Source: Vicingus serpentipes
GTDB taxonomy: Bacteria; Bacteroidota; Bacteroidia; Flavobacteriales_E; Vicingaceae
Direction: 5' to 3'
Assembly: GCA_024103385.1 (NCBI GenBank)
Contig: JAGFIT010000080.1
Location: 1 to 34,087 of the forward strand
DNA length: 34,087 nt
This document shows, one piece after another, positions 18,323 to 27,632 of this stretch. The notes under the pieces were generated by a model that ran no database searches, was not told the origin of the DNA, and saw only the letters and a program-made list of their open reading frames with translations. Each line of letters begins with the position of its first letter. Position 1 is the stretch's first letter. Both the position numbers and the translations under genes were made by a program.

Positions 18323-18338
18323 TACAAAACAATTTATA

Positions 18339-20693
18339 ATGAAATACCTATTACTCATTATTGCGCTTCTTTCAGGAATAAACTCTTGGAGTCAAAAAAA
18401 TACTCAACAAAAAGCACTCCATAGCAGAAGTGATACCATTGACATTTTAAACTACGAAATAAACTTAGATTTTACTGATTTTTCAAATAAAACGCTAAAG
18501 GGAAACTGTATTATCAAATTTACCCCAAAAATGAATGGCGTAAACAGTATTGGTTTAGATTTATTAAAATTAAATATTGATTCTATCACCTCTCAAAACA
18601 CCGCCTTAACCTATAGCTACAATGATACATTGCTAACAGCTAATTTACCAAATACATTAAACCAAACTGACACTTCACTTATAACGATATACTACAACGG
18701 TTCTCCACAAAAAGATGCTTCTGGATGGGGAGGTTTTTATTTTGATGCTACTTATGCTTTTAACCTTGGTGTTGGTTTTGATGCAAATCCCCATAATTAC
18801 GGAAGAGTATGGTTTCCCTGTTTTGATAATTTTGTTGAGCGTTCAACCTATCATTTTAACATTATTACTAGTGGAGGAAAAAATGCACACTGTAATGGAT
18901 ATTTAGACACTACTTATACTATTATTAACGATACCATTATGAATAGCTGGGTAATGAATGAAGAAATACCGACTTATTTGGTTTGTGTTGCCATTGCTGA
19001 TTATCAAACTGTACATCAATTGTTTACTGGTATTTCAAAAAACATTCCTGTAGAATTAGTTGCTAGAGAACCTGATACAACTGCTTTAAAAAATTCGTTT
19101 ATCAATTTAGAAAGTGCTTTAAATACCTATGAAAATGCTTACGGGCCATATCTGTGGAATAAAATTGGTTTTTCATTGGTTCCTTTCTCTTCAGGAGCAA
19201 TGGAACATGCAACAAACATTGCTTATCCAAAATATGCTGCCAATGGTACTTTAACCTCAGAAACTTTAATGGCTCACGAATTTGCTCACCATTGGTGGGG
19301 AGACTTAGTTACTTGTGAAACTGCTGAGGACATGTGGATTAATGAAGGAATGGCTTCCTACTCCGAACATTTGTTTTTGGAAAAAGTATATGACTACAAT
19401 ACCTCACTAATGGAAATAAAAAGAAACCACAAAAAAGTACTCCAATTCACCCACATCAATGAAGGAGGGTACAGAGCTATATCTGGAGTCCCTCATGAAT
19501 ATACTTATGGAGAACATGTATATGACAAAGGTGCTTCTGTAGCGCATAATATGAGAGCTTATTTAGGTGATTCTCTATTTTTTGTAGGGCTCAAAGCAAT
19601 AACCAATAATTACAAATATAAAAACATCAACTCTGCTCAGTTTAGAGATGAACTAACTAACTCTACTTTGTTTGATATGACCAACTTTTTTAACGACTGG
19701 GTTTTTTCTCCTGGATTTTCTCATTTTGCTATTGATTCCATTCAAACTTCACCAAATGGAGGAGACTTTGATGTAACTCTATTTATTAATCAAAAATTAA
19801 GAGGCACAACAAATTACCATACAGGAACCCCTCTTGAAATTACTTTTTATGATGCCAACTGGAATAAAATTACAACTTCAATTATTGCATCAGGTCAATA
19901 CTCTAATCATATTGTTACTATTCCTTTTTCTCCTACCCTGGCACTATTAAATGAAGACAATAAACTGAATCAAGCGCGAACTGATGATAATTTAATACTT
20001 AAAAATATCACTAGCAAGAACCTTGAATTCTCTTTAGTTAATAATTTTAATGTGAGCTCCATTAGTGATTCAGCTTTGCTGTATATAGAACATCATTGGG
20101 TCGCTCCTGATACAATCAAAAACAATACTAATAACTATAGAATATCAACCAACAGGTACTGGTCTTTTGATGGTATTTTACCAACTAATTTTAGTGCTAG
20201 TGCACGTTTAAATTACGATTCTCGATCTTCAAATGGTTATTTAGATAATGACTTATTAGCTATAAATGGAGACAGTTTAATATTATTATATAGAAAAGAT
20301 GCACATTCCGATTGGAAAGAATATAATTACTATACCAAAACCTCGATAACAAATGCTTTCGGGTTTATAGATATTAATAATCTATCACTAGGTCAATACA
20401 CTTTTGCAAATGGTATTTCTACTATTGGAATTAATAAAAATGATAACGCTTCAAATAATCAATTTGAGATTTATCCTAACCCAGCAAAAAGTTTTATCTG
20501 GATAAAGAACCTGAATTCTAACGAGAACGTTAAAGTAATAATCTATGACATAACGGGTAAAGAAATTTATAAAGAGACTTTTTCTGAAAAAACAAGAATT
20601 AATACATCTAAATGGAATAAAAAGGGAACATACATTATCACAATATTAAAGAATGAGAAACTGGTTTATAATAAAAAAATAATTATTACATAG
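18339..20693 (+). CDS. Secreted M1 family metallopeptidase, T9SS cargo
   Basis: A 784-residue exported zinc peptidase. The signal peptide ends near residue 19 (SWSQ). The gluzincin motif HEFAH (313-317) is followed 18 residues later by the third zinc ligand E336 (WINEG), and the exopeptidase motif reads GAMEH (286-290) where classical aminopeptidases N have GAMEN. A likely catalytic Tyr lies in the YDKGASV segment after the active site. The C-terminus, from FEIYPNPAKS, is a T9SS type A sorting domain, so the enzyme probably reaches the outside of the cell and trims peptides from protein food. The N-to-H change is shared by many secreted Bacteroidota M1 proteins as far as I know. It stands alone with a small membrane protein gene downstream. 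Confidence 0.88.
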   Translation: MKYLLLIIALLSGINSWSQKNTQQKALHSRSDTIDILNYEINLDFTDFSNKTLKGNCIIKFTPKMNGVNSIGLDLLKLNIDSITSQNTALTYSYNDTLLTANLPNTLNQTDTSLITIYYNGSPQKDASGWGGFYFDATYAFNLGVGFDANPHNYGRVWFPCFDNFVERSTYHFNIITSGGKNAHCNGYLDTTYTIINDTIMNSWVMNEEIPTYLVCVAIADYQTVHQLFTGISKNIPVELVAREPDTTALKNSFINLESALNTYENAYGPYLWNKIGFSLVPFSSGAMEHATNIAYPKYAANGTLTSETLMAHEFAHHWWGDLVTCETAEDMWINEGMASYSEHLFLEKVYDYNTSLMEIKRNHKKVLQFTHINEGGYRAISGVPHEYTYGEHVYDKGASVAHNMRAYLGDSLFFVGLKAITNNYKYKNINSAQFRDELTNSTLFDMTNFFNDWVFSPGFSHFAIDSIQTSPNGGDFDVTLFINQKLRGTTNYHTGTPLEITFYDANWNKITTSIIASGQYSNHIVTIPFSPTLALLNEDNKLNQARTDDNLILKNITSKNLEFSLVNNFNVSSISDSALLYIEHHWVAPDTIKNNTNNYRISTNRYWSFDGILPTNFSASARLNYDSRSSNGYLDNDLLAINGDSLILLYRKDAHSDWKEYNYYTKTSITNAFGFIDINNLSLGQYTFANGISTIGINKNDNASNNQFEIYPNPAKSFIWIKNLNSNENVKVIIYDITGKEIYKETFSEKTRINTSKWNKKGTYIITILKNEKLVYNKKIIIT

Positions 20694-20699
20694 TTAATT

Positions 20700-20719
20700 A
20701 ATACGTATAAAAACGTATT
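20700..20719. other. Small hairpin aatacgt/acgtatt
   Basis: A perfect 7-bp inverted repeat with a 6-nt loop, directly after the M1 peptidase stop. It lacks a T-run on the plus strand, so it is a weak terminator at best and could be an operator of the next gene. Confidence 0.4.
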
Positions 20720-20743
20720 TAAAAATAGGTGTTTATACACTAT

Positions 20744-20770
20744 TTTGAATTAAAATATGCCTTAAATTTG
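20744..20770 (+). promoter_or_regulatory. Candidate promoter TTTG-N15-TAAATTTG
   Basis: TAAATTTG (20763-20770) matches TAnnTTTG, with TTTG at 20744-20747. The 15-bp spacer is shorter than the usual 19-21. It sits 21 bp before the ATG at 20792 and supports that start over an in-frame one at 20729. Confidence 0.4.
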
Positions 20771-20791
20771 ATTCATTACATTTTTTTAGAA

Positions 20792-21145
20792 ATGGCAGAA
20801 TCTATTGTAATTCAAAATAAAGAAATCAGATTAAGTTCTCATGCAAGAGATGTCCTCTTTAGAAAAAAGTTCAATGAGTTAAAGGTTAAGGTTTATTTAA
20901 ACTTTTTTGAATTGTTCGCTTTTTTTTGTGTTACTATTATTCTTAGTTACTTTTTTATATTTAAAATGATAGGAACCGGCAAATTTATTATCTTTATATT
21001 AATATCAGGGATAATTAGCAGTATTCTTACTTATCTCTTTTATAAAGTTAGGGGCTACCAACTATTGATTTCAAAGTCAGATAAAGAAAAAATTTACATG
21101 AAAGTGAGCAAAGAATTACTTGAAACGAAAACAAAGTACGCTTAA
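20792..21145 (+). CDS. Small two-helix membrane protein, unknown function
   Basis: A 117-residue protein starting MAESIVIQNKEI, with two adjacent hydrophobic helices (about 38-60 and 64-85) and a charged cytoplasmic-looking tail ending KELLETKTKYA. I do not recognise the family. An in-frame ATG at 20729 would add 21 residues, but a TAAATTTG promoter element lies inside that extension, so I chose 20792. The last four bases, ttaa, are shared with the stop of the convergent bioA gene. It could be a small integral membrane protein of the M1 peptidase transcript or an independent unit. Confidence 0.6.
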   Translation: MAESIVIQNKEIRLSSHARDVLFRKKFNELKVKVYLNFFELFAFFCVTIILSYFFIFKMIGTGKFIIFILISGIISSILTYLFYKVRGYQLLISKSDKEKIYMKVSKELLETKTKYA

Positions 21146-22410
21146 CTTTCACTTAAAAAAGCTTCTATTGCTTCATAAATAATATCCAATTCTTCTTTAT
21201 GGATACAGTAGGGAGGCAATATATACAAAACATTCCCTAGTGGTCTCAGCAATATATTTCGTTCTAAAAAATAGGCGTACAGTTCATCTCTTAATGAATT
21301 AAAGTAGGAAGTAGATTCGTTGGTTTTAAATTCTAAAGCAATTATGGTTCCTGTCTGACGAACTTCTTTCAATTGTTTATTTCCTGCTACTTTTAAAGCA
21401 AATTCTTGGTGAGAGGCAACAATCATCTCTATTTGCTCCCACGTTTTATTATCCTCAAACAAATCCAAACTAGCGCATGCAGCAGCACAAGATAACGGAC
21501 TCCCTGTAAATGAATGACCATGAAAGAAAGTTCTAGAATGATCATCAGATAAGAATGCATCATAAATTTTATCCGTACATACGGTAAGCCCTAAAGGCAT
21601 TACTCCTCCAGTTAGTCCTTTTGATAAAGTAACTATGTCTGGCTTATTAACTAAATGGTCTGTAGCGAAGAGTTTTCCAGTTCTCCCAAAACCTGTCATT
21701 ACCTCATCTGCAATAATTAAGACATCTTTTGATTTCGTAATTAATAACAACTCTTCTAATACCTTTGCAGAATACATTACCATTCCTGCAGCCCCTTGTA
21801 CCAAAGGTTCAAAAATAAACGCTGCAACATCATCATTCTGAAGTACTTCTTTGAGCTGTTTTTTTGTTTTTTCTTCATTACCTGAAGTAGGAACATCAAT
21901 ATAAATGACATCAAATAAAAATGGAAAAAAAGCTTTATTAAATTCGCTTCTTCCACCAACACTCATTGCTCCAAATGTATCTCCGTGGTAAGCATTTTCA
22001 AAAGCAATAATCTTTGTTTTTTGATTGCCTTTATTATACCAATATTGAAAAGCCATTTTTATAGCTACCTCAACGGAAGTACTTCCATTATCTGAAAAAA
22101 AGACCTTATTTAAATAAGGTAATTTTTGAATAATTCGTTCTGACAACTCAACAGCTTTAGGATGAGTAAATCCAGCAAAAATAATGTGATCCAATGTTTT
22201 AAATTGTTCACAAACAGCAGCTGCAATAAGTGGATGTGAATGTCCATGCGCAGTTGTCCACCATGAGGAAACAGCATCCATTATTTTACGACCATCATCA
22301 GTATAAATGTACAAACCATCTCCTTTTACAATAGGAATATGATCTCCAACAGTTTTCATTTGCGTAAAAGGATGCCAAATGTATTTTTTATCTTTCTCTT
22401 GAATAGTCAT
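21142..22410 (-). CDS. bioA: Adenosylmethionine-8-amino-7-oxononanoate transaminase
   Basis: A 422-residue PLP-dependent class III aminotransferase that makes 7,8-diaminopelargonic acid from KAPA with S-adenosylmethionine as amino donor, a late step of biotin synthesis. Visible landmarks: WHPFTQM (12-18), SSWW (48-51), YHGDT (141-145), IADEVMTGFGRTG with the PLP-contacting D235, and TLSKG with the catalytic K264. The first two are specific to BioA within the class. Its ATG overlaps the end of bioD by four bases, so the pair is translationally coupled. Length is normal for the family. Confidence 0.95.
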   Translation of the reverse strand: MTIQEKDKKYIWHPFTQMKTVGDHIPIVKGDGLYIYTDDGRKIMDAVSSWWTTAHGHSHPLIAAAVCEQFKTLDHIIFAGFTHPKAVELSERIIQKLPYLNKVFFSDNGSTSVEVAIKMAFQYWYNKGNQKTKIIAFENAYHGDTFGAMSVGGRSEFNKAFFPFLFDVIYIDVPTSGNEEKTKKQLKEVLQNDDVAAFIFEPLVQGAAGMVMYSAKVLEELLLITKSKDVLIIADEVMTGFGRTGKLFATDHLVNKPDIVTLSKGLTGGVMPLGLTVCTDKIYDAFLSDDHSRTFFHGHSFTGSPLSCAAACASLDLFEDNKTWEQIEMIVASHQEFALKVAGNKQLKEVRQTGTIIALEFKTNESTSYFNSLRDELYAYFLERNILLRPLGNVLYILPPYCIHKEELDIIYEAIEAFLSES

Positions 22411-23018
22411 AACTGAGCAAACTGTTTTTTATAGTCTAATACTACTTTTTTAGTCAAAACATCGTGTTTTTTGACTCTTCCTAAACAGGTTAATCCTGAA
22501 TAACTTAAAATATAACTTTCTGAAGCTTCGTTCTTTGTACCATTAAATATAACACCTAGTAATTCTACCCCTCTACTTTTCAATACTTCAATACTTAATA
22601 ATGTATGATTAATGCTCCCCAAATAATTTTGAACCACCAACACCACTCCTGCCTCCAATTTTTCTATTAAATCAATTATCAAACACTCATTATTTAATGG
22701 AACCATTAAACCTCCTGCACCTTCTATAACAAGTCGGTTATTCGTAAATGGGAGTGTTATTTTTTTGACATCTATTTCAATCCCATCTATAGCTGCTGCT
22801 GCATGAGGAGACATCGGCTCTGACAATTGATAAGTCTCTGGATGAAAAACAGTTTTAGTATTAGAAATCAAACTTTGAACTTTCAGGGTATCTGAATTCT
22901 TTAAATCTCCTGCTTGAACTGGTTTCCAGTAATCAGCTTCCAATGCTTCTGTTAAAATTGCTGAAACTATCGTTTTACCAACATCCGTTCCTATTCCAGT
23001 AACAAATATATTTTTCAT
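22407..23018 (-). CDS. bioD: Dethiobiotin synthetase
   Basis: A 203-residue ATP-dependent enzyme that closes the ureido ring of dethiobiotin from diaminopelargonic acid and CO2. The P-loop GIGTDVGKT (8-16), the WKPVQAG segment with K32, PMSPH (68-72) and EGAGGLMVPL (99-108) are the family landmarks. It is directly upstream of bioA with a four-base overlap. bioB and bioF are not in the window. No biotin-responsive operator was recognised in the 105-bp upstream gap. Confidence 0.95.
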   Translation of the reverse strand: MKNIFVTGIGTDVGKTIVSAILTEALEADYWKPVQAGDLKNSDTLKVQSLISNTKTVFHPETYQLSEPMSPHAAAAIDGIEIDVKKITLPFTNNRLVIEGAGGLMVPLNNECLIIDLIEKLEAGVVLVVQNYLGSINHTLLSIEVLKSRGVELLGVIFNGTKNEASESYILSYSGLTCLGRVKKHDVLTKKVVLDYKKQFAQL

Positions 23019-23123
23019 GCTTGCTTTAAAACTCCGAAAGTAATGGAAAAAAACGACACCCTAAAAAAGCTAAAGAGATGTTTAGAAATATAAAAAACAA
23101 GAAAACACTATCTATCTCAACTA

Positions 23124-24866
23124 TTAATTAGCATAAACCATTTGTTTAGTACTTAACAGTTTACCATCCACTACTAAACTATATATATAAATACCAGCTT
23201 GTCCATACCCATGTTCAAAAGCGACTTCATTGTATTGCCCCTTTAAACTTATCGGTATTTCTTTTACCAACCTTCCCTGCAGATCTCTTACGACTATCAT
23301 TGCTTTTTGATAATTATATTGGTAGTTGGTTTTGACACCTATCATTGTCACTTCATCATAAGGATTAGGGTTGTTTTGCAACAATTCAAACGGAGAATCA
23401 ATTTTGTTTGTGAATTCATCTATACCTGTAGGGAACTTCAATACCTCATCGGAGAACAAACTTTCAATATCTAATGAATCAACAGAAGCTACGCTTATAC
23501 GATAAATATTACTAGCTACTGGAGCATATACAGTATCCTTTAAAGAGGTAGTGGTATATACTGAATCCCAATCATTGCTAGTTGATCTAATGGCAATTCT
23601 ATATGCTGGATAACTAACCGCTGAACTAATCGTTACTTCAAATGCAGGTCCATCTAACACCTGCACAGATAAACCCGGTGTAGCTGGACCAATAGCAGCC
23701 ATAGCGGCTGAATTCCCATTAATAACAGCATTTCTGGCTAAATAATTAAAATCAACAAAAAAACTATCAATCACACTATTACTATCTGTATCTACTCCTA
23801 GAATATCATTGCTAGAATGTTGTCTATCTGTATATCCTGGAGCAGTTGAACCCGCATCCCCATTCTCATTCGCTGAACAAAATCGCATAGCAGCAAAACC
23901 ATCTTCTCTAAAAGGTATATGATCCCCTCCTCTACCTGTTCTATCTTCTGCCGTCATTATTGTTAATAACATAGGTACACTAACAATAGGCAACAATTCT
24001 TCTTTATATTCCAATTTAGCATACCTCGCTAATTGTTTAGATTTTGAAGCCGCTCCATTTCCATTAGCAGAGAACAACCTGACCTGAGTACTATCAATAT
24101 GTCCCTCTCCAGGGCAAGAAGGTGCCGAAGAAGTTTTTCCACATATAATACCTCCCACTACATCATTATTAAAAACAGCTTCTATCTGTATTCCTTTATC
24201 TAGTGCATATTGAGAAAAAGCATTTGCTCCAAGCAACCCTTGCTCTTCTCCAGTTGTTGTCATAAATACCAGTGTATTTTTAAAAGTATATTTACTCATC
24301 ACTCTAGCTAATTCTATTACTAAGGCTGTTCCAGAAGCATTATCATCCACTCCCTCTGCGACACATAATGAATCACAACGATCTTCACATCGACTATCCA
24401 TATGTCCCTCGATTATAATCACCTTATTATCTACAACGTCTGTTCCTGGAAGCACAGCAAATACATTTTTATGTTTCACTACTCCGCAAATCTCTTGATC
24501 GAATTGCAAATAGGAAGTAATTAAACGATTTTCATTATCCGTACTTATCTCCTCAAATTTGCTATAAACCCACTTCCTAGCAGCACCAATACCTATAACA
24601 GCAGATATAGTATCTGACCCCGTATTTCTATTTTGGAAAGACGCCAATTGAATAATTAATGATTTCAAAGAGTCAGGATTAACATCAGTATTAATTCCTT
24701 GGATAATCATATCATGATCATCAATAACAACTGTAGAAGCGTAAGCAGATGGTGTATAATTTCCTAACATCACCTGCTCTGCAACTGGATTAGTACTTAA
24801 AATGTTAGTCTGACCAAAACAAAATAATGTTGACCCTACAAAAAAAAGTGTGATTATCTTCTTCAT
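23124..24866 (-). CDS. Secreted M28 family peptidase, T9SS cargo
   Basis: A 580-residue exported zinc peptidase. The signal peptide ends near residue 19 (CFGQ). All five expected di-zinc ligands of the M28 fold are in place: H155 (EGHMDS), D174 (GVDDNASG), E207/E208 (TTGEEQGLLG), D235 (FNNDVVGG) and H316 (GGDHIPF). A Cys-rich loop (RCEDRCDSLC, about 159-168) follows the first ligand and could form disulfides. The C-terminal part, from PFELLQNNPNPYDE to the end, is a T9SS type A sorting domain. The enzyme probably acts outside the cell as an aminopeptidase. It lies 105 bp upstream of bioD on the same strand; a functional link with biotin is not implied. Confidence 0.88.
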   Translation of the reverse strand: MKKIITLFFVGSTLFCFGQTNILSTNPVAEQVMLGNYTPSAYASTVVIDDHDMIIQGINTDVNPDSLKSLIIQLASFQNRNTGSDTISAVIGIGAARKWVYSKFEEISTDNENRLITSYLQFDQEICGVVKHKNVFAVLPGTDVVDNKVIIIEGHMDSRCEDRCDSLCVAEGVDDNASGTALVIELARVMSKYTFKNTLVFMTTTGEEQGLLGANAFSQYALDKGIQIEAVFNNDVVGGIICGKTSSAPSCPGEGHIDSTQVRLFSANGNGAASKSKQLARYAKLEYKEELLPIVSVPMLLTIMTAEDRTGRGGDHIPFREDGFAAMRFCSANENGDAGSTAPGYTDRQHSSNDILGVDTDSNSVIDSFFVDFNYLARNAVINGNSAAMAAIGPATPGLSVQVLDGPAFEVTISSAVSYPAYRIAIRSTSNDWDSVYTTTSLKDTVYAPVASNIYRISVASVDSLDIESLFSDEVLKFPTGIDEFTNKIDSPFELLQNNPNPYDEVTMIGVKTNYQYNYQKAMIVVRDLQGRLVKEIPISLKGQYNEVAFEHGYGQAGIYIYSLVVDGKLLSTKQMVYAN

Positions 24867-24966
24867 AACTAAAGATTTAAAGTAGTAAATATAACCATTA
24901 AATTATTGTTTATAATAACATATTTTAACATTAAATCTGTAATTTAACGCTTATTTTTATTGGTAC

Positions 24967-25356
24967 ATGAGCGCCATATTTAAATACATCTTTAGTTGCA
25001 CTATGACAATAGTGTTATTGTTATCTACACTACAAGTAAGTGTTTCTAAGATGACATGCCTAAAAAGTGGCAGAACTACTTATGCTATTTCTGAATTTGA
25101 AAATTGTGACAACAAAAACAGTTGTTCTTTCAATGAAATTTGTTGTGAATTTCAAAAAATAATTTTTGATTATGAATATGATGCTCCGATCCACACTTCA
25201 TCCTTAACCTTTCTTTTTCTCCCCTTTACCCACGAAACCATCCTGTTCTTAAGAAGTCTAATTCCTTTTTCAATTGATGATGTATTTTTCTACACCAATC
25301 TTCCCCCTCCAAGCGGATATGATTTATTAAAATATATCGAGACCTATCGTTTATAG
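24967..25356 (+). CDS. Small exported Cys-rich protein, HYC_CC_PP-like
   Basis: A 129-residue protein with an N-terminal hydrophobic segment (about 6-26) acting as signal or anchor, then a Cys-rich part: C31 (KMTC), C47, C53 and a C59-C60 pair, and near the end a PPP motif (113-115, NLPPPSGYD). This resembles the small 'HYC_CC_PP' proteins of Bacteroidota, though the first motif here is MTC and not HYC. Relatives occur beside TonB receptors and HMA proteins, exactly as here (receptor 82 bp downstream). A role in binding or sensing a thiophilic metal such as copper is inference. No enzymatic motif is visible. Confidence 0.65.
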   Translation: MSAIFKYIFSCTMTIVLLLSTLQVSVSKMTCLKSGRTTYAISEFENCDNKNSCSFNEICCEFQKIIFDYEYDAPIHTSSLTFLFLPFTHETILFLRSLIPFSIDDVFFYTNLPPPSGYDLLKYIETYRL

Positions 25357-25360
25357 AATT

Positions 25361-25434
25361 TCTTGTTTTGCTTCAATGATGGCTTTATGACCTCGTTGAA
25401 AATTATGTTTTCATAATTAATCAATAAAACAAGA
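25361..25434 (+). promoter_or_regulatory. Structured leader before TonB receptor
   Basis: tcttgtttt (25361-25369) is complementary to aaaacaaga (25426-25434), and within the loop aattatg (25401-25407) pairs with cataatt (25412-25418) around a tttt loop. The outer stem ends five bases before the receptor ATG. It could control translation or termination, but no known riboswitch class was recognised. Confidence 0.4.
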
Positions 25435-25438
25435 TATC

Positions 25439-27607
25439 ATGACTTTAAAACAAATTACACTATTTATTTTTCTTCCTTTAATCACTCCCTATTTACCTGC
25501 CCAAACTATTAATGGAATTGTTGTTAATGAGGAAAAAGAGCCTTTACCATTTACTAATGTAATATGGAAAAACACTAAAATTGGAACTACCACTAATGAA
25601 AAAGGAAAATTTAAAATTATTGCTCCCGACAATTATCCAGAATATCTAATTGTTTCATTTGTTGGCTATCAAACAGACACTATTAAAGTATGGGAGAACA
25701 TGAAAACACTTCAAATCACACTAAAAAGTATGATCAACCTCAAAGAATTTGAAGTTACTAAACAACAAGCAGGGACAAACATTAGTTTAATTAATCCTAT
25801 TCTAGTAGAAACACTTAACCAAAAGGAGTTAAAAAAAGCAGCATGTTGTAGTGTTTCCGAAAGTTTTGAAACGAATGCTTCTGTTGATGTTAATATTACA
25901 GATGCTGTTTCTGGAACAAAAAAAATTCAAATGCTGGGATTAGATGGCACCTACACCCAAATTCAATTTGAAAACATTCCTTTAGTTAGAGGCTTGTCCG
26001 CTTCTTCTGGTTTAAATTTTATCCCTGGAACATGGGTAGAGTCTATTCAAATAAAAAAAGGTGCTGGCTCTGTTGTTAATGGCTACGAGTCCATTACTGG
26101 TCAAATTAATTTAGAATTATTGAAACCAGACAACACCGATAAATTTTACCTAAACATTTATGGTAACGAGATGGGTAGAAACGAAGTAAATGTTCATTTA
26201 TCTCAAAAACTAAATGAAAAGTGGAGTTCTTTACTGTTTGCTCATGTTAGCAATCAGTTAGTAGAAATTGACAGAAATAAAGATCAATTTCTTGATACAC
26301 CATTAAAAAAAACATATACTGTGTTTAACCGATGGAAGTATTTTGGCGAAAAATACATGTCTCAATTCGGTATAAGAGTTTTAGCAGATGATATAAATGC
26401 AGGACAGTTAACCGCTATTAAAAATAGATATGATGTTCAAATAAATATGAAACAAATTGATGGCTTCTTTAAAAACGGATTTCTATTCAATAGTGAAAAC
26501 AGTATTGGAGTTATTGCAAACGTCAAATACCATTCTCATCAATCTAACTATGGATTAACTGACTATAATGCAGAACAAACCAATGGTTATTTAAACATTG
26601 TGTACAGTGACGAAATTATTAATGAAGCTACCACTATTAAATCTGGTTTAAGTGTTAATTATGATAATTACGAACATCATTTCAATGATTCTTCTTCCAC
26701 CAACATAGAAGTTGTTCCTGGCGCTTTTGCTGAATATACCTACAACAATCAAAGTATTGCTTTAGTGGCAGGAATTAGAGGAGATCACCATAATCAATTT
26801 GGATTTTTTGCTTCTCCACGCCTGCACTTTAAATATAATTTCACAGAACTTTCTGCTTTTAGATTATCTGCCGGTAGTGGATTTCGAACAGCCAACACGC
26901 TAATAGAAAATTCTTCTTACTTAATTAGTTCTAGAAGGGTACTATTTTTAGAAGATTTAAAACCTGAAAAAGCGTGGAATTACGGGACGAGCATTTCCCA
27001 TATTTTTAGTATTGGGAAAGTTGAATTGAATAGTAATATCGATTACTACTATACCAACTTTCAAAATCAAGTAATTGCAGACGTAGAGCATCCTAGCGAA
27101 CTCTCTTTTTACAACTTAAATGGAAAATCCTACTCCCATGCTTTACAAGCTGAATTAAGTTTACAATTTAAACGTTTTGAAATGAAAACAGCTTATAAAT
27201 GGTTAAATGTAAAAACGCAATACAATAACTTATTTTTAAGTAAACCTTACACTCCAACCCATAGAGCATTGGTTAATTTAGGGTATTCCACTCCTTTTGA
27301 AAAATGGAAATTCGATATAACTGCCCTTTGGAGTGGATTAAGCAGAATTCCAAGCACATCCACTAACACTTCTGAAAACAGGAGGCCTAATCTTTCTAAA
27401 GAATATACTGTTTTTAATGGACAAATTACTAGAAAGTGGAAACATTTAGATATTTACTTAGGAGGAGAAAACATCTTTAACTACAAACAAAATAACCCTA
27501 TTATAGACGGTCAAAATCCTTTTGGCTCCAATTTTGATGCTTCCATGATTTGGGGACCTATTGGCGGAAGAACGCTTTATGCAGGATTACGATATTCAAT
27601 TAAATAA
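25439..27607 (+). CDS. TonB-dependent receptor, probable metal uptake
   Basis: A 722-residue outer membrane receptor. After a signal peptide (ending near residue 22, LPAQ) comes a CarboxypepD_reg-like domain (about 23-97, INGIVVNEEKEPLPFTNV), then the plug (about 115-230) with IQMLGLDGTYTQIQFENIPL and GAGSVVNGYESITGQINLEL, then a 22-strand barrel ending in the C-terminal aromatic pattern YAGLRYSIK. In the plug start, KKAACCSVSESFETNASVDV has a vicinal Cys pair (136-137) that is typical of the receptors paired with HMA proteins. It is flanked by the Cys-rich small protein (82 bp upstream) and an HMA protein (25 bp downstream), which supports a copper or other heavy-metal substrate. Confidence 0.88.
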   Translation: MTLKQITLFIFLPLITPYLPAQTINGIVVNEEKEPLPFTNVIWKNTKIGTTTNEKGKFKIIAPDNYPEYLIVSFVGYQTDTIKVWENMKTLQITLKSMINLKEFEVTKQQAGTNISLINPILVETLNQKELKKAACCSVSESFETNASVDVNITDAVSGTKKIQMLGLDGTYTQIQFENIPLVRGLSASSGLNFIPGTWVESIQIKKGAGSVVNGYESITGQINLELLKPDNTDKFYLNIYGNEMGRNEVNVHLSQKLNEKWSSLLFAHVSNQLVEIDRNKDQFLDTPLKKTYTVFNRWKYFGEKYMSQFGIRVLADDINAGQLTAIKNRYDVQINMKQIDGFFKNGFLFNSENSIGVIANVKYHSHQSNYGLTDYNAEQTNGYLNIVYSDEIINEATTIKSGLSVNYDNYEHHFNDSSSTNIEVVPGAFAEYTYNNQSIALVAGIRGDHHNQFGFFASPRLHFKYNFTELSAFRLSAGSGFRTANTLIENSSYLISSRRVLFLEDLKPEKAWNYGTSISHIFSIGKVELNSNIDYYYTNFQNQVIADVEHPSELSFYNLNGKSYSHALQAELSLQFKRFEMKTAYKWLNVKTQYNNLFLSKPYTPTHRALVNLGYSTPFEKWKFDITALWSGLSRIPSTSTNTSENRRPNLSKEYTVFNGQITRKWKHLDIYLGGENIFNYKQNNPIIDGQNPFGSNFDASMIWGPIGGRTLYAGLRYSIK

Positions 27608-27632
27608 ATAATGAACTTTAAAAATTAAAACT

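Noticed and set aside
23019..23123. Biotin-responsive operator or riboswitch before bioD
   Set aside because: No palindrome or known switch structure was found; the gap is mostly A-rich sequence.
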